Origin: Desulfonatronovibrio sp.
GTDB lineage: Bacteria > Desulfobacterota > Desulfovibrionia > Desulfovibrionales > Desulfonatronovibrionaceae
Direction of reading: 5' to 3'
Assembly: GCA_003558575.1 (NCBI GenBank)
Contig: PWPY01000309.1
Location: forward strand, 1 to 8,616
DNA: 8,616 nucleotides
Made by a program: the position numbers and the translations under genes. Below the pieces are notes generated by a model that saw only the letters and a list, made by a program, of their open reading frames with translations, did no database searches and was not told the origin of the DNA. Each line of letters starts with the position of its first letter. The stretch's first letter is position 1. Shown here in pieces: positions 1 through 6,694 of the stretch.

Positions 1-131
1 GAATCCACCGGGCAGCTGATCCCTATGACAGTGGCAAGGTATTCATCTGTAAACGCAATCCCAAGGCTTACTGGTTTGATGACTACAAAGAAATATTAGA
101 GACCATTCATCATCAGGATCTGGAGTATTAA
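1..131 (+). CDS. 3' end of an unrecognised protein gene (C-terminal 42 residues)
   Basis: The frame beginning at base 3 is open from the window edge and ends at tandem TAA TAA stops (129-134). The visible tail has 42 residues, is rich in charged and aromatic residues (it includes [15 protein letters not shown] and [10 protein letters not shown]) and ends in LEY. It looks like a soluble protein rather than a membrane tail. I do not recognise the family from this fragment. The double stop followed within 30 bases by a strong hairpin terminator supports this as a genuine gene end. The gene converges with the Dsb-like gene on the other strand. The frame is fairly certain but the function is unknown. 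Confidence 0.6.
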   Translation, partial: IHRAADPYDSGKVFICKRNPKAYWFDDYKEILETIHHQDLEY

Positions 132-160
132 TAAACAACTCTTAAAAACCGTACATAAAG

Positions 161-197
161 AAAGCCCGCCTGAAATAAAAATTTCCAGGCGGGCTTT
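161..197. terminator. Bidirectional intrinsic terminator between convergent genes
   Basis: A perfect 12-base-pair inverted repeat (AAAGCCCGCCTG at 161-172 and its complement at 186-197) encloses a 13-base AT-rich loop. The stem starts with A residues and ends with T residues, and T-rich sequence follows on either strand (CCTTTAT on plus, CTTTATG on minus). It can therefore end transcription of both the upstream plus-strand gene and the minus-strand Dsb-like gene, whose stop lies 30 bases away. Confidence 0.9.
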
Positions 198-226
198 CCT
201 TTATCTTGCGCATTGTTAAAAACCAA

Positions 227-1117
227 TTACTTCTCAAGAAGCTGATTAATTCTAACTTTGTTAAAACCATTAACCATAACCCCGTTTACTATAAAGACCG
301 GCGTACCTGTCAGACCCAGACCCTGCATCTTTTCCATTTCTTCTGTAAGAAGATCCAAATGTCTGTCTTCCAGGTAAGCAAACACTTTTTCCGGTTCATC
401 TTCAAAAACCCCAAATTCCTGGTTGAACATACTGATGACCTGATAATCCCTGTTGCCGGAAATATCATCCATTTCTATCATGTACGCAAAATCCACTACA
501 TCGAGATAATTATCCTGACCTTTAAATTCCATCATGAGAAAGGTCAGGGCAAGCGCCCCGGAATTGGGGTTAATGGGAAAATGAGCAATCTTCAACTGGT
601 CAATTTTATCCTTCTGGTCCAGAAGGTAGGTATAGCCGTGTCGGCAATAAGGACAGAAAGGATCGCTTAAAAAAAGAACCTGAGCATCACCTGAACCTCT
701 CAAGAGGAGATCCCCCACACCAGGGTCACCTTCTATTCTTTCCAGTTGGTCCAATGCGTCTTGATGCAAAGACAATCCTGTACTCAACTCAGCAAAGGCA
801 CCATCAAGCTGCACACTTCCTGTTTCATCTACGATCAGGCTCACATTCTGCTTCTGTCCGGTAGCTGCATCTGTCAAAGAAATTTTTACTGCAAACATGG
901 TCAGTGCTTTTCCGCTGACTTTTACATCAAACGGAATTTTTTTCTCAATAGTCATGCCCTGTCTGCTGATTGAATCAGGTTCCCCTCCTCTTTCAGCCAC
1001 TATACTCTGAAATCTTTTGTGTACATTATTCAGAAGGTCCTCTTCCTGCAGACCTGCCATGAGCATGGATGGAAAAAGTACTAACCCAGCCAGTAAAGAT
1101 ACAATAATTCTTTTCAT
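227..1117 (-). CDS. Secreted DsbC/DsbG-like thiol:disulfide interchange protein
   Basis: This 296-residue protein is predicted to act in the periplasm as a thiol-disulfide oxidoreductase or isomerase. Residues 1-21 form a signal peptide (MKRI, hydrophobic core, cleavage near LMA-G). Residues 22-130 form an N-terminal region that I cannot assign, possibly analogous to a DsbC/DsbG dimerisation domain though longer. The C-terminal half is a thioredoxin fold: active site F-C-P-Y-C at 154-158, following a hydrophobic strand (QVLFLSDP), and the cis-proline loop T-G-T-P at 270-273 before the strand VFIVNG. A helical insertion sits between these, as in DsbA/DsbC proteins. The ATG at 1117 is preceded by a good TCTGGAG about 6 bases upstream. 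The gene starts 38 bases after the permease stop on the same strand, so the two are probably cotranscribed. The fold assignment is confident; the choice between oxidase, isomerase and a metal-handling role is open. Confidence 0.85.
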   Translation of the reverse strand: MKRIIVSLLAGLVLFPSMLMAGLQEEDLLNNVHKRFQSIVAERGGEPDSISRQGMTIEKKIPFDVKVSGKALTMFAVKISLTDAATGQKQNVSLIVDETGSVQLDGAFAELSTGLSLHQDALDQLERIEGDPGVGDLLLRGSGDAQVLFLSDPFCPYCRHGYTYLLDQKDKIDQLKIAHFPINPNSGALALTFLMMEFKGQDNYLDVVDFAYMIEMDDISGNRDYQVISMFNQEFGVFEDEPEKVFAYLEDRHLDLLTEEMEKMQGLGLTGTPVFIVNGVMVNGFNKVRINQLLEK

Positions 1118-1155
1118 CTTTTCTCCAGAAAATTATTTCTTACAATGATAGAAAA

Positions 1156-2215
1156 CTATGAGAACCGTCCTGCCAAAATAATTTTTCGGACCATTGGAAG
1201 AGAAACAAACACAAGCAGGATAAGTGCCGCCCATTCAAGCCATTGTGGCAGTACTTCTTTTGCAGCCCCTAATTGTGCTGACACGTCAATGCTCCAGAAA
1301 GTTACAACCTGATCAATAATCAAACCCATGCCTATTGCAGTCAAAACAATTCCTGCAAGGTAACAAAGCAAGGCAGTGTTGCCCATTTCCCGCCGCAGGA
1401 CCTCCAGAGTTGCCATGCTTGTAATAGGCCCTGCAAGCAGGAAAATAAGGACTGCACCAGGAGATACACCTGCTGTTAATAAAACCGGCTCCTATGGGAG
1501 TGGCTGCAGTTGCACAGAGATAAATGGGTATACCCACTACTGCCATTAACAGCATGGGCCAAATGCCACTGCTGTAAACTGCCAGATGCTCAGGAGTAAC
1601 ATAGGCCATTAAAAATCCGGCAACAACTAAGCCGATCAGTATCCAGCGACCAATGTCATGGAGAAGCTCCCCAAACACATAGCGCATACTGTCAATAACC
1701 CGTGACTGCCATGAACTGATTTTATCATCTGAAAAATCATCAATGTCAGAAGAGCATGTGCCTGATTGACAATGGCCCGAACAATCAGATTGAGTATCCA
1801 GTAAAATATTTGAATCTGATTTGGTCAAGGCCACAAGAAGCCCGGTATTAACAGCTGTAACTACTGCACCCACAGCTCTGCTCACTGTCATAAAAGGCCC
1901 CAAAAGAGCATAGGTTATAAGAATGGAATCCATTCCTATCCCGGGCGTACCAATCATAAAAGCAACAGTTGGGCCTCTTCCAGCTCCTTTACGATAAATT
2001 GTTATGGCTGCAGGAATAGCCCCGCAAGAACATAGCGGCAGGGGAGCTCCAATTACTGATGCCTTAGAAACAGCTTTTATTCCGTTCCCACTCATCCAGC
2101 GCTGCAGTAAAGCATTGGGAATTAGAGCCTTAATCAAGCCTGAAGCCAGCAGACCAATAAGAAGCCACGGAGAAGCAGTCAGGGTAATGGATAATATTTC
2201 CTGAAGAACAACCAT
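1156..2215 (-). pseudogene. Frameshifted COG0701-family permease (SO_0444-like Cu/Zn efflux type)
   Basis: Two overlapping reading frames together make one permease. The first, from the ATG at 2215, encodes residues 1-244 in frame: hydrophobic helices, the family-typical PLPLCSCGAIP at about 59-69, a soluble linker rich in Cys and acidic residues (about 133-170, with CSGHCQSGTC), then further helices up to ATPIGAG. Beyond this the frame turns into Cys/Arg-rich nonsense. The other frame continues the family pattern (AGVSPGAVLIFLLAGP) to a TAG at 1156. Deleting one base from the homopolymer at 1481-1484 joins them as GAGLLTAGVSPGA and gives about 352 residues, a normal size for the family. Relatives are annotated as permeases (ArsP_1/DUF318) or Cu/Zn exporters; substrate here is inference. 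The cause may be a sequencing error or a true mutation. The gene lies 76 bases after typA and 38 bases before the Dsb-like gene. Confidence 0.82.
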
Positions 2216-2223
2216 AATACATG

Positions 2224-2240
2224 CTCAACAGCGTGTTGAG
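2224..2240. promoter_or_regulatory. Perfect 17-base palindrome upstream of the permease start
   Basis: CTCAACA-GCG-TGTTGAG is an exact 7-3-7 inverted repeat ending 9 bases before the permease ATG, so the GAG that could serve as its weak Shine-Dalgarno lies within it. It could be an operator for a dimeric repressor (for example a metal-sensing ArsR-type protein) or, in RNA, a small hairpin affecting translation. A TTGACA on the minus strand at 2290-2285 could be a -35 element, but no good -10 is found at normal spacing. No regulator gene is visible in the window. Confidence 0.45.
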
Positions 2241-2291
2241 AAAGTTTTTGCTGTACCCAAAAGAAATGAATCGTCGCAAATCTCTGTCAAG

Positions 2292-4118
2292 CTATTCCTT
2301 TGGCCTTGAGCTGTGCCTTTTGCTGGCGGACAATTCTACTTTTCTGAGTCTTATGGATTTTGGAGTAATCTCTACCAGCTCATCTTCCCGGATGAAATGA
2401 AGAGCCCGCTCAAGGGTCATGGGCAATACAGGCGACAAAACAATAGCATCATCCTTACCAGATGCCCTGACATTGCTTAATTTTTTTTCTTTACAGACAT
2501 TTACGTTAAGATCATTTTCCCGGTTATGCTCCCCAATAATCATTCCCTCATATACAGGTTCACCAGGTGAAATAAACAGATTTCCTCTGGCCTTGAGATT
2601 TGAAAGGGCATAAGGCACAGCACTTCCAGCTCGATCAGCCACTAAGGATCCCATGAATCTTGAAGAAAATTCACCACGAAATTCCTGATAACCAATAAAA
2701 TATGAATTCATTATTCCTGTTCCTCTGGTGTCTGTAAGGAATTCATCTCTGTAACCTATCAGTCCCCTGGCAGGAATTGAAAATTCTATCCTGATACGTC
2801 CGGAATCATGATTGACCAGGTTAAGCATTCTGCCCTTTCTAAAAGACAATTTTTCAGTGACAACTCCCATAAAGGCTTCATCACAATCAATAAACAGATG
2901 TTCAATTGGTTCATGTTTTTTTCCATTAACAGTCTTAAAAATTACCTGCGGACGTCCCACACTAAGTTCGTAGTTTTCCCGGCGCATGGTTTCAATAAGT
3001 ATTGCCATTTGAAACTCCCCCCGCCCCTTGACCAAGAAACTGTCCCTGTCATTTGTCTCCTCAACGTGAATGGCAACATTGCTAAGTGTTTCCTTGACAA
3101 GTCTTTCCCATATCTTTCTGGACTGGACATTTTTTCCCTCTTTACCGGATAAAGGAGAAGTATTGATGGAAAACTTCATGGCCACTGTAGGTTCATCCAC
3201 AGTTATCCTTTTCAAAGGAACAGGGCTGTCTTTTGTGCAGATGGTATCGCCGATATGAACGTCATCAATTCCTGAAATTACTGCAATATCTCCAGGTAAG
3301 ACCTCTTCAATTTCTTTAAGTTCCAGTCCAACGTAAGTCTGAAGCTTGGTAACCCTTAACAGATCATGCTTGTCTTCAGGACCTATCCGTACAAGTTGAT
3401 CACTTTGTCTCGCCTTACCATTAAACACTTTCCCTACTGCAAGCCTGCCCATATAATCAGAGTAACCCAGATCAGAAACAAGCATCTGAAAAGGTTTTTC
3501 AGGATCAAAAGAAGGACCTGGAATATTTTCAATTACTGTATCAAAAAGAATATTAAGATTTTCACTTTCTTCTTCAAGAGAACCTTTGGCAATTCCATTG
3601 ACCGCAACTGCGTAAATTACCGGAAAATCCAATTGATCTTCAGTGGCGTCAAGGTCAATGAAAAGATCATAAACTTCATCAAGGACTTCAGTTACTCGTG
3701 CGTCTTTGCGGTCAATCTTATTGATGAGCACTATAATTTTTAATCCAGCTTCAAGGGTCTTTTTTAAAACAAACCTGGTTTGAGGCAGAGGACCTTCTGA
3801 AGCATCCACCAGCAGAACAGCACCATCAGCCATGGACAAAGAACGTTCTACTTCTCCTCCAAAATCAGCATGGCCTGGAGTATCAATGATATTAATTTTT
3901 ACTCCATTCCACATTACAGCACAATTTTTGGCAGCAATGGTAATTCCCCTTTCCCTTTCCAGATCCATGGAATCCATGATTCTATCCTCAACCTCAAGCC
4001 CTTCTCGAAACACTCCACTTTGCTTAAACATGGCATCCACAAGAGTAGTTTTGCCATGGTCGACATGAGCAATAATAGCAATATTGCGAATCAGTTCATT
4101 CTTTTCTAAATTTTTCAT
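2292..4118 (-). CDS. typA: Ribosome-associated translational GTPase TypA/BipA
   Basis: This 608-residue protein matches the usual length of TypA/BipA (about 607 in E. coli), a GTPase that binds the ribosome at the elongation-factor site and acts in stress responses and late 50S assembly. The G domain shows G1 AHVDHGKT (17-24), the switch I RGIT (57-60), G3 DTPGH (79-83) and G4 NKID (133-136). It is followed by the EF-Tu-like barrel, EF-G-like domains III and V, and a C-terminal domain with RASGKDD and a basic tail. The start is fixed: an in-frame TAA lies 15 bases upstream and no later Met precedes G1. The Shine-Dalgarno is weak (TGGGCG). A candidate promoter lies about 100 bases upstream. 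No terminator is visible before the permease, so some read-through is likely. Confidence 0.97.
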   Translation of the reverse strand: MKNLEKNELIRNIAIIAHVDHGKTTLVDAMFKQSGVFREGLEVEDRIMDSMDLERERGITIAAKNCAVMWNGVKINIIDTPGHADFGGEVERSLSMADGAVLLVDASEGPLPQTRFVLKKTLEAGLKIIVLINKIDRKDARVTEVLDEVYDLFIDLDATEDQLDFPVIYAVAVNGIAKGSLEEESENLNILFDTVIENIPGPSFDPEKPFQMLVSDLGYSDYMGRLAVGKVFNGKARQSDQLVRIGPEDKHDLLRVTKLQTYVGLELKEIEEVLPGDIAVISGIDDVHIGDTICTKDSPVPLKRITVDEPTVAMKFSINTSPLSGKEGKNVQSRKIWERLVKETLSNVAIHVEETNDRDSFLVKGRGEFQMAILIETMRRENYELSVGRPQVIFKTVNGKKHEPIEHLFIDCDEAFMGVVTEKLSFRKGRMLNLVNHDSGRIRIEFSIPARGLIGYRDEFLTDTRGTGIMNSYFIGYQEFRGEFSSRFMGSLVADRAGSAVPYALSNLKARGNLFISPGEPVYEGMIIGEHNRENDLNVNVCKEKKLSNVRASGKDDAIVLSPVLPMTLERALHFIREDELVEITPKSIRLRKVELSASKRHSSRPKE

Positions 4119-4431
4119 TTGCGCCCATTGAGTTTAATTGTTTATGAACCAAGCACATTCAGCACGGAATAGGCTTAATCTTCAGACTTACATATATATC
4201 ATTACAAAATAGCCAAATACTATAAACTTCTGGTGCTGCAATAGCAATTGTTTTATAATGTCGATAAAATTTTTCTGTCGGCAAACCTTCTCTTTTACTG
4301 AAATAACCATTTATGGTAGTGGCATCAGCATGACAGCGTGAAAAAGCCATCATCAGCCTGATAAAATAAATCAGGGCTCAGGATAAATCTGGAACATGAA
4401 AGCAATTATTTTCCTCACAAGAGAGTTTTAA
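4119..4431. other. Divergent intergenic region, 313 bases
   Basis: This AT-rich stretch separates typA from the coiled-coil gene. It contains the candidate typA promoter (4219-4247). On the plus strand there is a perfect TATAAT at 4254-4259, but no convincing -35 at normal spacing, so a promoter for the coiled-coil gene is possible but not established. An imperfect hairpin (AGCCTGA at 4355-4361 with TCAGGGCT at 4371-4378, one bulged G) lies about 50 bases before the coiled-coil start. A 64-codon minus-strand open frame (4353-4159) crosses the typA promoter and looks like chance. The coiled-coil gene has a GAGAG at 4421-4425, 6 bases before its ATG. Confidence 0.6.
4219..4247 (-). promoter_or_regulatory. 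Candidate sigma70 promoter for typA
   Basis: Read on the minus strand, TTGCTA (4247-4242, four of six consensus bases) is followed after 17 bases by TATAGT (4224-4219, five of six). Transcription would begin near 4212 and give a leader of roughly 95 bases to the typA ATG. Spacing and the -10 box are good; the -35 box is only moderate. Confidence 0.45.
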
Positions 4432-5802
4432 ATGAAACCCTACTATATAGCTATGGTTACTTTGGTCCTTATACTGTGCCAGTTCTCAACATTATCTGCA
4501 GAGAATTCAGACTCCCGGGATACTCATGAAAAAATCCAGGAGCTCACTCAGAGCATGGACGAAATGGCAAGGCGTGAAGCTGGACTAAGAGACCAGCAGA
4601 CATCAAGAATCATGAGGATTGAAGAAGATCTGGCAACCTTGAGGCAAACAATCACTGAAAACCTGTCTGAAATGGAGAGCATGCACTCACAGGAACTGAC
4701 TCTGATCAGAGAATATCTTGAAATCTTGAACTCTGAAATTGATGCAATCAAAAACATAGCCAGTCTTAACCAGGAACAGGGTAGTAAATTAAGCTCGAAC
4801 CTGAGAAGACTTGAACAGGAACTTGATGATTTCGACTCATTTAAAAAGGATTTTCCCCAGAAAATCCAGGCACAGCTTGAAAACAGCATAAATGAACTTG
4901 ACCAGAAGATATCAGAAATTTCATCCCGGATTCAAAGTCAGGATTCAAAAATTAGCACTTTAGAATCCATTGAAGGACGAATCTCTGAGACATCATCTGA
5001 TTTTTCCCGCTTAGAAGATATAACCACGCAATTATCGCAAAAGATTGAACAGATTCTTGAAGATCAGGAAAAAATAATTGAGCAAACTCAAGAAAATCTG
5101 AGAGAGAAAGTAACGGAATTATCCCTTGAGATTGACTCCTGGGACCAGGACATAATGGAAAGCTTAAATATGTCTCAGGAAAGAATCCAAATAATTGAAG
5201 AAACCATTAGACAAAAAGAGCAATACATAGGAATAGCCATTCTTGGCACAGGAATTTTGGCCTTTGCAGGAATTATCCTTGGCATACTCGCTTTTATGAA
5301 AACAAAAAAAAGCAGAAATATCACTTCCCAAACCATGGAAGAAATGCGTGAAAAAATCAGCGAGCAGGGAGCCGTCATAGACACAAGGCTTGTGGAGCTT
5401 CTGGAAAAACAGATTCCATTGATCCCTGATCCTCAAAAAACCCGGGATGCTTCTACTCAGGATACGGATCAAAGTATCGATCATAGTCTGGCCCTGATCC
5501 TGGGAGAAGAGATACTCAAAGTAATGAAACGCAAGAAAGAGCTTTCTGATGACTCTCAAGCTTTTGAACAGCTTAAGGCTTCACTCAGAAGAATGTGGGC
5601 TGCATTCAAAGAAAAGGGATACGAACTAATTGATCTGGAGAATAAGCCATATCATGAAGACATGGAGGTCCAGGCAGAATTCTTTCTAACCCATGAACTT
5701 TTACCTGGAGAACAAATCATATCCAAAGTCATCAGGCCACAGATAAAGTACAAAGGAAAAACCATTCAAAAAGGTAATGTTGAGGTTCTTGTGGGTGAGT
5801 AG
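4432..5802 (+). CDS. Membrane-anchored periplasmic coiled-coil protein of unknown function
   Basis: This 456-residue protein has a signal peptide (1-23, cleavage likely after LSA) and then about 240 residues (24-264) rich in Glu, Gln, Ser, Leu and Ile in heptad-like spacing, predicted as a long extracytoplasmic coiled coil. One membrane span follows (about 266-289), flanked by KTKK, which places the C-terminus in the cytoplasm. The cytoplasmic part has a short helix, a low-complexity linker (331-350), a helical stretch (353-394, ending RRMWAAFKEKGYE) and a compact strand-rich end (395-456) containing PYHEDM and VIRPQIKYKGK. That last segment loosely recalls the C-terminal region of some GrpE-like proteins, but I would not assign it. 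The Cys at 16 lacks a lipobox. The layout suggests an envelope scaffold or sensor passing a signal across the inner membrane. The next gene follows after 55 bases on the same strand. Confidence 0.85.
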   Translation: MKPYYIAMVTLVLILCQFSTLSAENSDSRDTHEKIQELTQSMDEMARREAGLRDQQTSRIMRIEEDLATLRQTITENLSEMESMHSQELTLIREYLEILNSEIDAIKNIASLNQEQGSKLSSNLRRLEQELDDFDSFKKDFPQKIQAQLENSINELDQKISEISSRIQSQDSKISTLESIEGRISETSSDFSRLEDITTQLSQKIEQILEDQEKIIEQTQENLREKVTELSLEIDSWDQDIMESLNMSQERIQIIEETIRQKEQYIGIAILGTGILAFAGIILGILAFMKTKKSRNITSQTMEEMREKISEQGAVIDTRLVELLEKQIPLIPDPQKTRDASTQDTDQSIDHSLALILGEEILKVMKRKKELSDDSQAFEQLKASLRRMWAAFKEKGYELIDLENKPYHEDMEVQAEFFLTHELLPGEQIISKVIRPQIKYKGKTIQKGNVEVLVGE

Positions 5803-5857
5803 TTGCATTGCCAGGTCTCAGGATCAAAAAAAAATAACTTCAGGGACTACCTGATTT

Positions 5858-6250
5858 ATGTATAGAAACATTTATTGCCCGGTTCAGCATAAATTGTCAG
5901 GAAGCTATTATACGACTCCGGCAAGATGCGTAAGGACCTGCAAAAAATTTCCGTGCGAAGCTTTTACCCCGGAACAACTTGCAGAATATATAAGCCAGGG
6001 CCATTTGGTTAAATCATTTGCCGGATTCAAAATAAGGAGAGGAAAAATGTATCTTTTCAAAAAAAACGACGGAAGTATTGTTGAAGCACCAGAGTCTTTT
6101 GACCAGCAGAACCCCGGCTGGGAGATTCTGCAGGATGTGGAAGAAGTGCTGGTAGTAAGCAAGATCCTTGTTCCACAGATAAAACTTGTTCCCAAGCCTT
6201 CACAACCAGCCCCAAAGAAAAAAGATTCAAAATCAACTAAAAGTAAATAA
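5858..6250 (+). CDS. Small four-cysteine protein with basic tail, unknown function
   Basis: This 130-residue protein has no signal peptide or membrane span, so it is predicted to be cytoplasmic. Its N-terminus carries four cysteines, C7, C24, C28 and C33 (C-x16-C-x3-C-x4-C), which could bind zinc or an Fe-S cluster; no named finger motif matches. The middle (50-110) looks like a small mixed fold with alternating basic and hydrophobic residues, and the last 20 residues are a Pro/Lys-rich, disordered tail. An AGGGA lies 11 bases before the ATG, rather far, within a tiny CAGG/CCTG hairpin. The 55-base gap to the coiled-coil gene, with no terminator, suggests cotranscription. The family is not recognised, but the coding call is supported by length, codon pattern and context. 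Confidence 0.72.
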   Translation: MYRNIYCPVQHKLSGSYYTTPARCVRTCKKFPCEAFTPEQLAEYISQGHLVKSFAGFKIRRGKMYLFKKNDGSIVEAPESFDQQNPGWEILQDVEEVLVVSKILVPQIKLVPKPSQPAPKKKDSKSTKSK

Positions 6251-6420
6251 AAAGCATAACCTGGCCAGGTCAGATTAGACCGTTCAAGCTATTGTTTTTT
6301 CGATTTTCAACATTTGCTTAGCTATGATAAAGCACTGTTGCTGATTGTGCGGACTAATTTCAAATAGACTGCGGGGCTGCTACATTCACTGAATATGTAC
6401 TGATGTCTGCAAAACTTTTG

Positions 6421-6450
6421 TTGACATCAAAATGCTTTTTAAACTATACA
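6421..6450 (+). promoter_or_regulatory. Candidate sigma70 promoter for mgtE
   Basis: A perfect TTGACA (6421-6426) is followed after 18 bases by TATACA (6445-6450, four of six consensus bases). Surrounding sequence is AT-rich. Initiation near 6457 would give an untranslated leader of about 240 bases, unusually long and consistent with leader-based control. Confidence 0.5.
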
Positions 6451-6592
6451 ATCAAATGTTTTACATAAGCAGATAGCAAAATTTTTCCATAATCTTTATA
6501 CGAGGTTTGATAAAAGAAATGGACCTTCCGAGTAGTAGTTTTACAGAAAATATTCAAAACTTTCGCTCACTTTTTTTATTTGGTGCCTTAAC

Positions 6593-6691
6593 CTGTCTGC
6601 CTGTGTGGCTGGCTTGCGAGACTGATCCAATTCTGACTTAAAGTTGATCTGGTCCCCTTTTGCCGCTGCACCTGCCAGGCAAAGGAGACAG
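6593..6691 (+). promoter_or_regulatory. Putative mgtE leader switch around the ribosome-binding site
   Basis: Two incompatible pairings are visible. Form B is local: CCTTTTGCC (6656-6664) pairs with GGCAAAGG (6678-6685), eight pairs with one bulged T and a 13-base loop, burying most of the Shine-Dalgarno. Form A is long-range: CTGTCTGCCTG (6593-6603) pairs with CAGGC (6676-6680) and AGACAG (6686-6691), eleven pairs, leaving AAAGG (6681-6685) as a five-base bulge. Both use 6678-6680, so they exclude each other. No M-box consensus is recognised. The pairings are read from the sequence; a regulatory role is inferred. Confidence 0.35.
6681..6687 (+). promoter_or_regulatory. Ribosome-binding site that fixes the mgtE start
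   Basis: AAAGGAG lies 7 bases before the ATG at 6695. The frame stays open upstream to a TTG at 6644, but that codon lacks a Shine-Dalgarno and the extra 17 residues do not look like MgtE, so 6695 is preferred. Confidence 0.9.
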
Positions 6692-6694
6692 ATC

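Larger units (their letters stand above)
6251..6694. other. 444-base intergenic region with mgtE leader
   Basis: No convincing gene lies here. Just after the preceding stop there is a perfect 12-base palindrome, ACCTGGCCAGGT (6259-6270), overlapping a four-pair hairpin (GGTC 6268-6271, GACC 6278-6281), neither followed directly by a T-run. A second hairpin (6349-6372, seven pairs with one A-A mismatch and an eight-base loop) lies further on. A sigma70-like promoter at 6421-6450 begins a leader of about 240 bases for mgtE. Within it, a weak stem (AGTTTT 6537-6542 with AAAACT 6556-6561) stands before a seven-T run (6571-6577), a marginal attenuator. The final 100 bases hold competing pairings around the ribosome-binding site, listed separately. 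Confidence 0.6.

Noticed and set aside
206..973. Plus-strand open frames across the Dsb-like gene
   Set aside because: They are antisense to a gene with a signal peptide, CPYC site and good ribosome-binding site, and have no recognisable content.
1481..1484. Programmed +1 frameshift in the permease
   Set aside because: No stop codon, slippery context or stimulatory structure of a known type is evident, and related permeases are encoded in one frame.
4159..4353. Minus-strand 64-codon open frame between typA and the coiled-coil gene
   Set aside because: It spans the best typA promoter candidate, resembles no family I know and has no clear Shine-Dalgarno; probably chance.
4468..4479. Lipoprotein signal (LILC) in the coiled-coil protein
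   Set aside because: The residue before Cys16 is Leu, not Gly/Ala/Ser, so it does not fit a lipobox; an ordinary signal peptide is more likely.
6644..6694. Upstream in-frame TTG start for mgtE
   Set aside because: It has no Shine-Dalgarno, whereas the ATG at 6695 has AAAGGAG at ideal spacing and begins a typical MgtE N-terminus.
6451..6694. M-box magnesium riboswitch in the mgtE leader
   Set aside because: The leader has the right place and length, but none of the conserved M-box segments could be recognised by eye.
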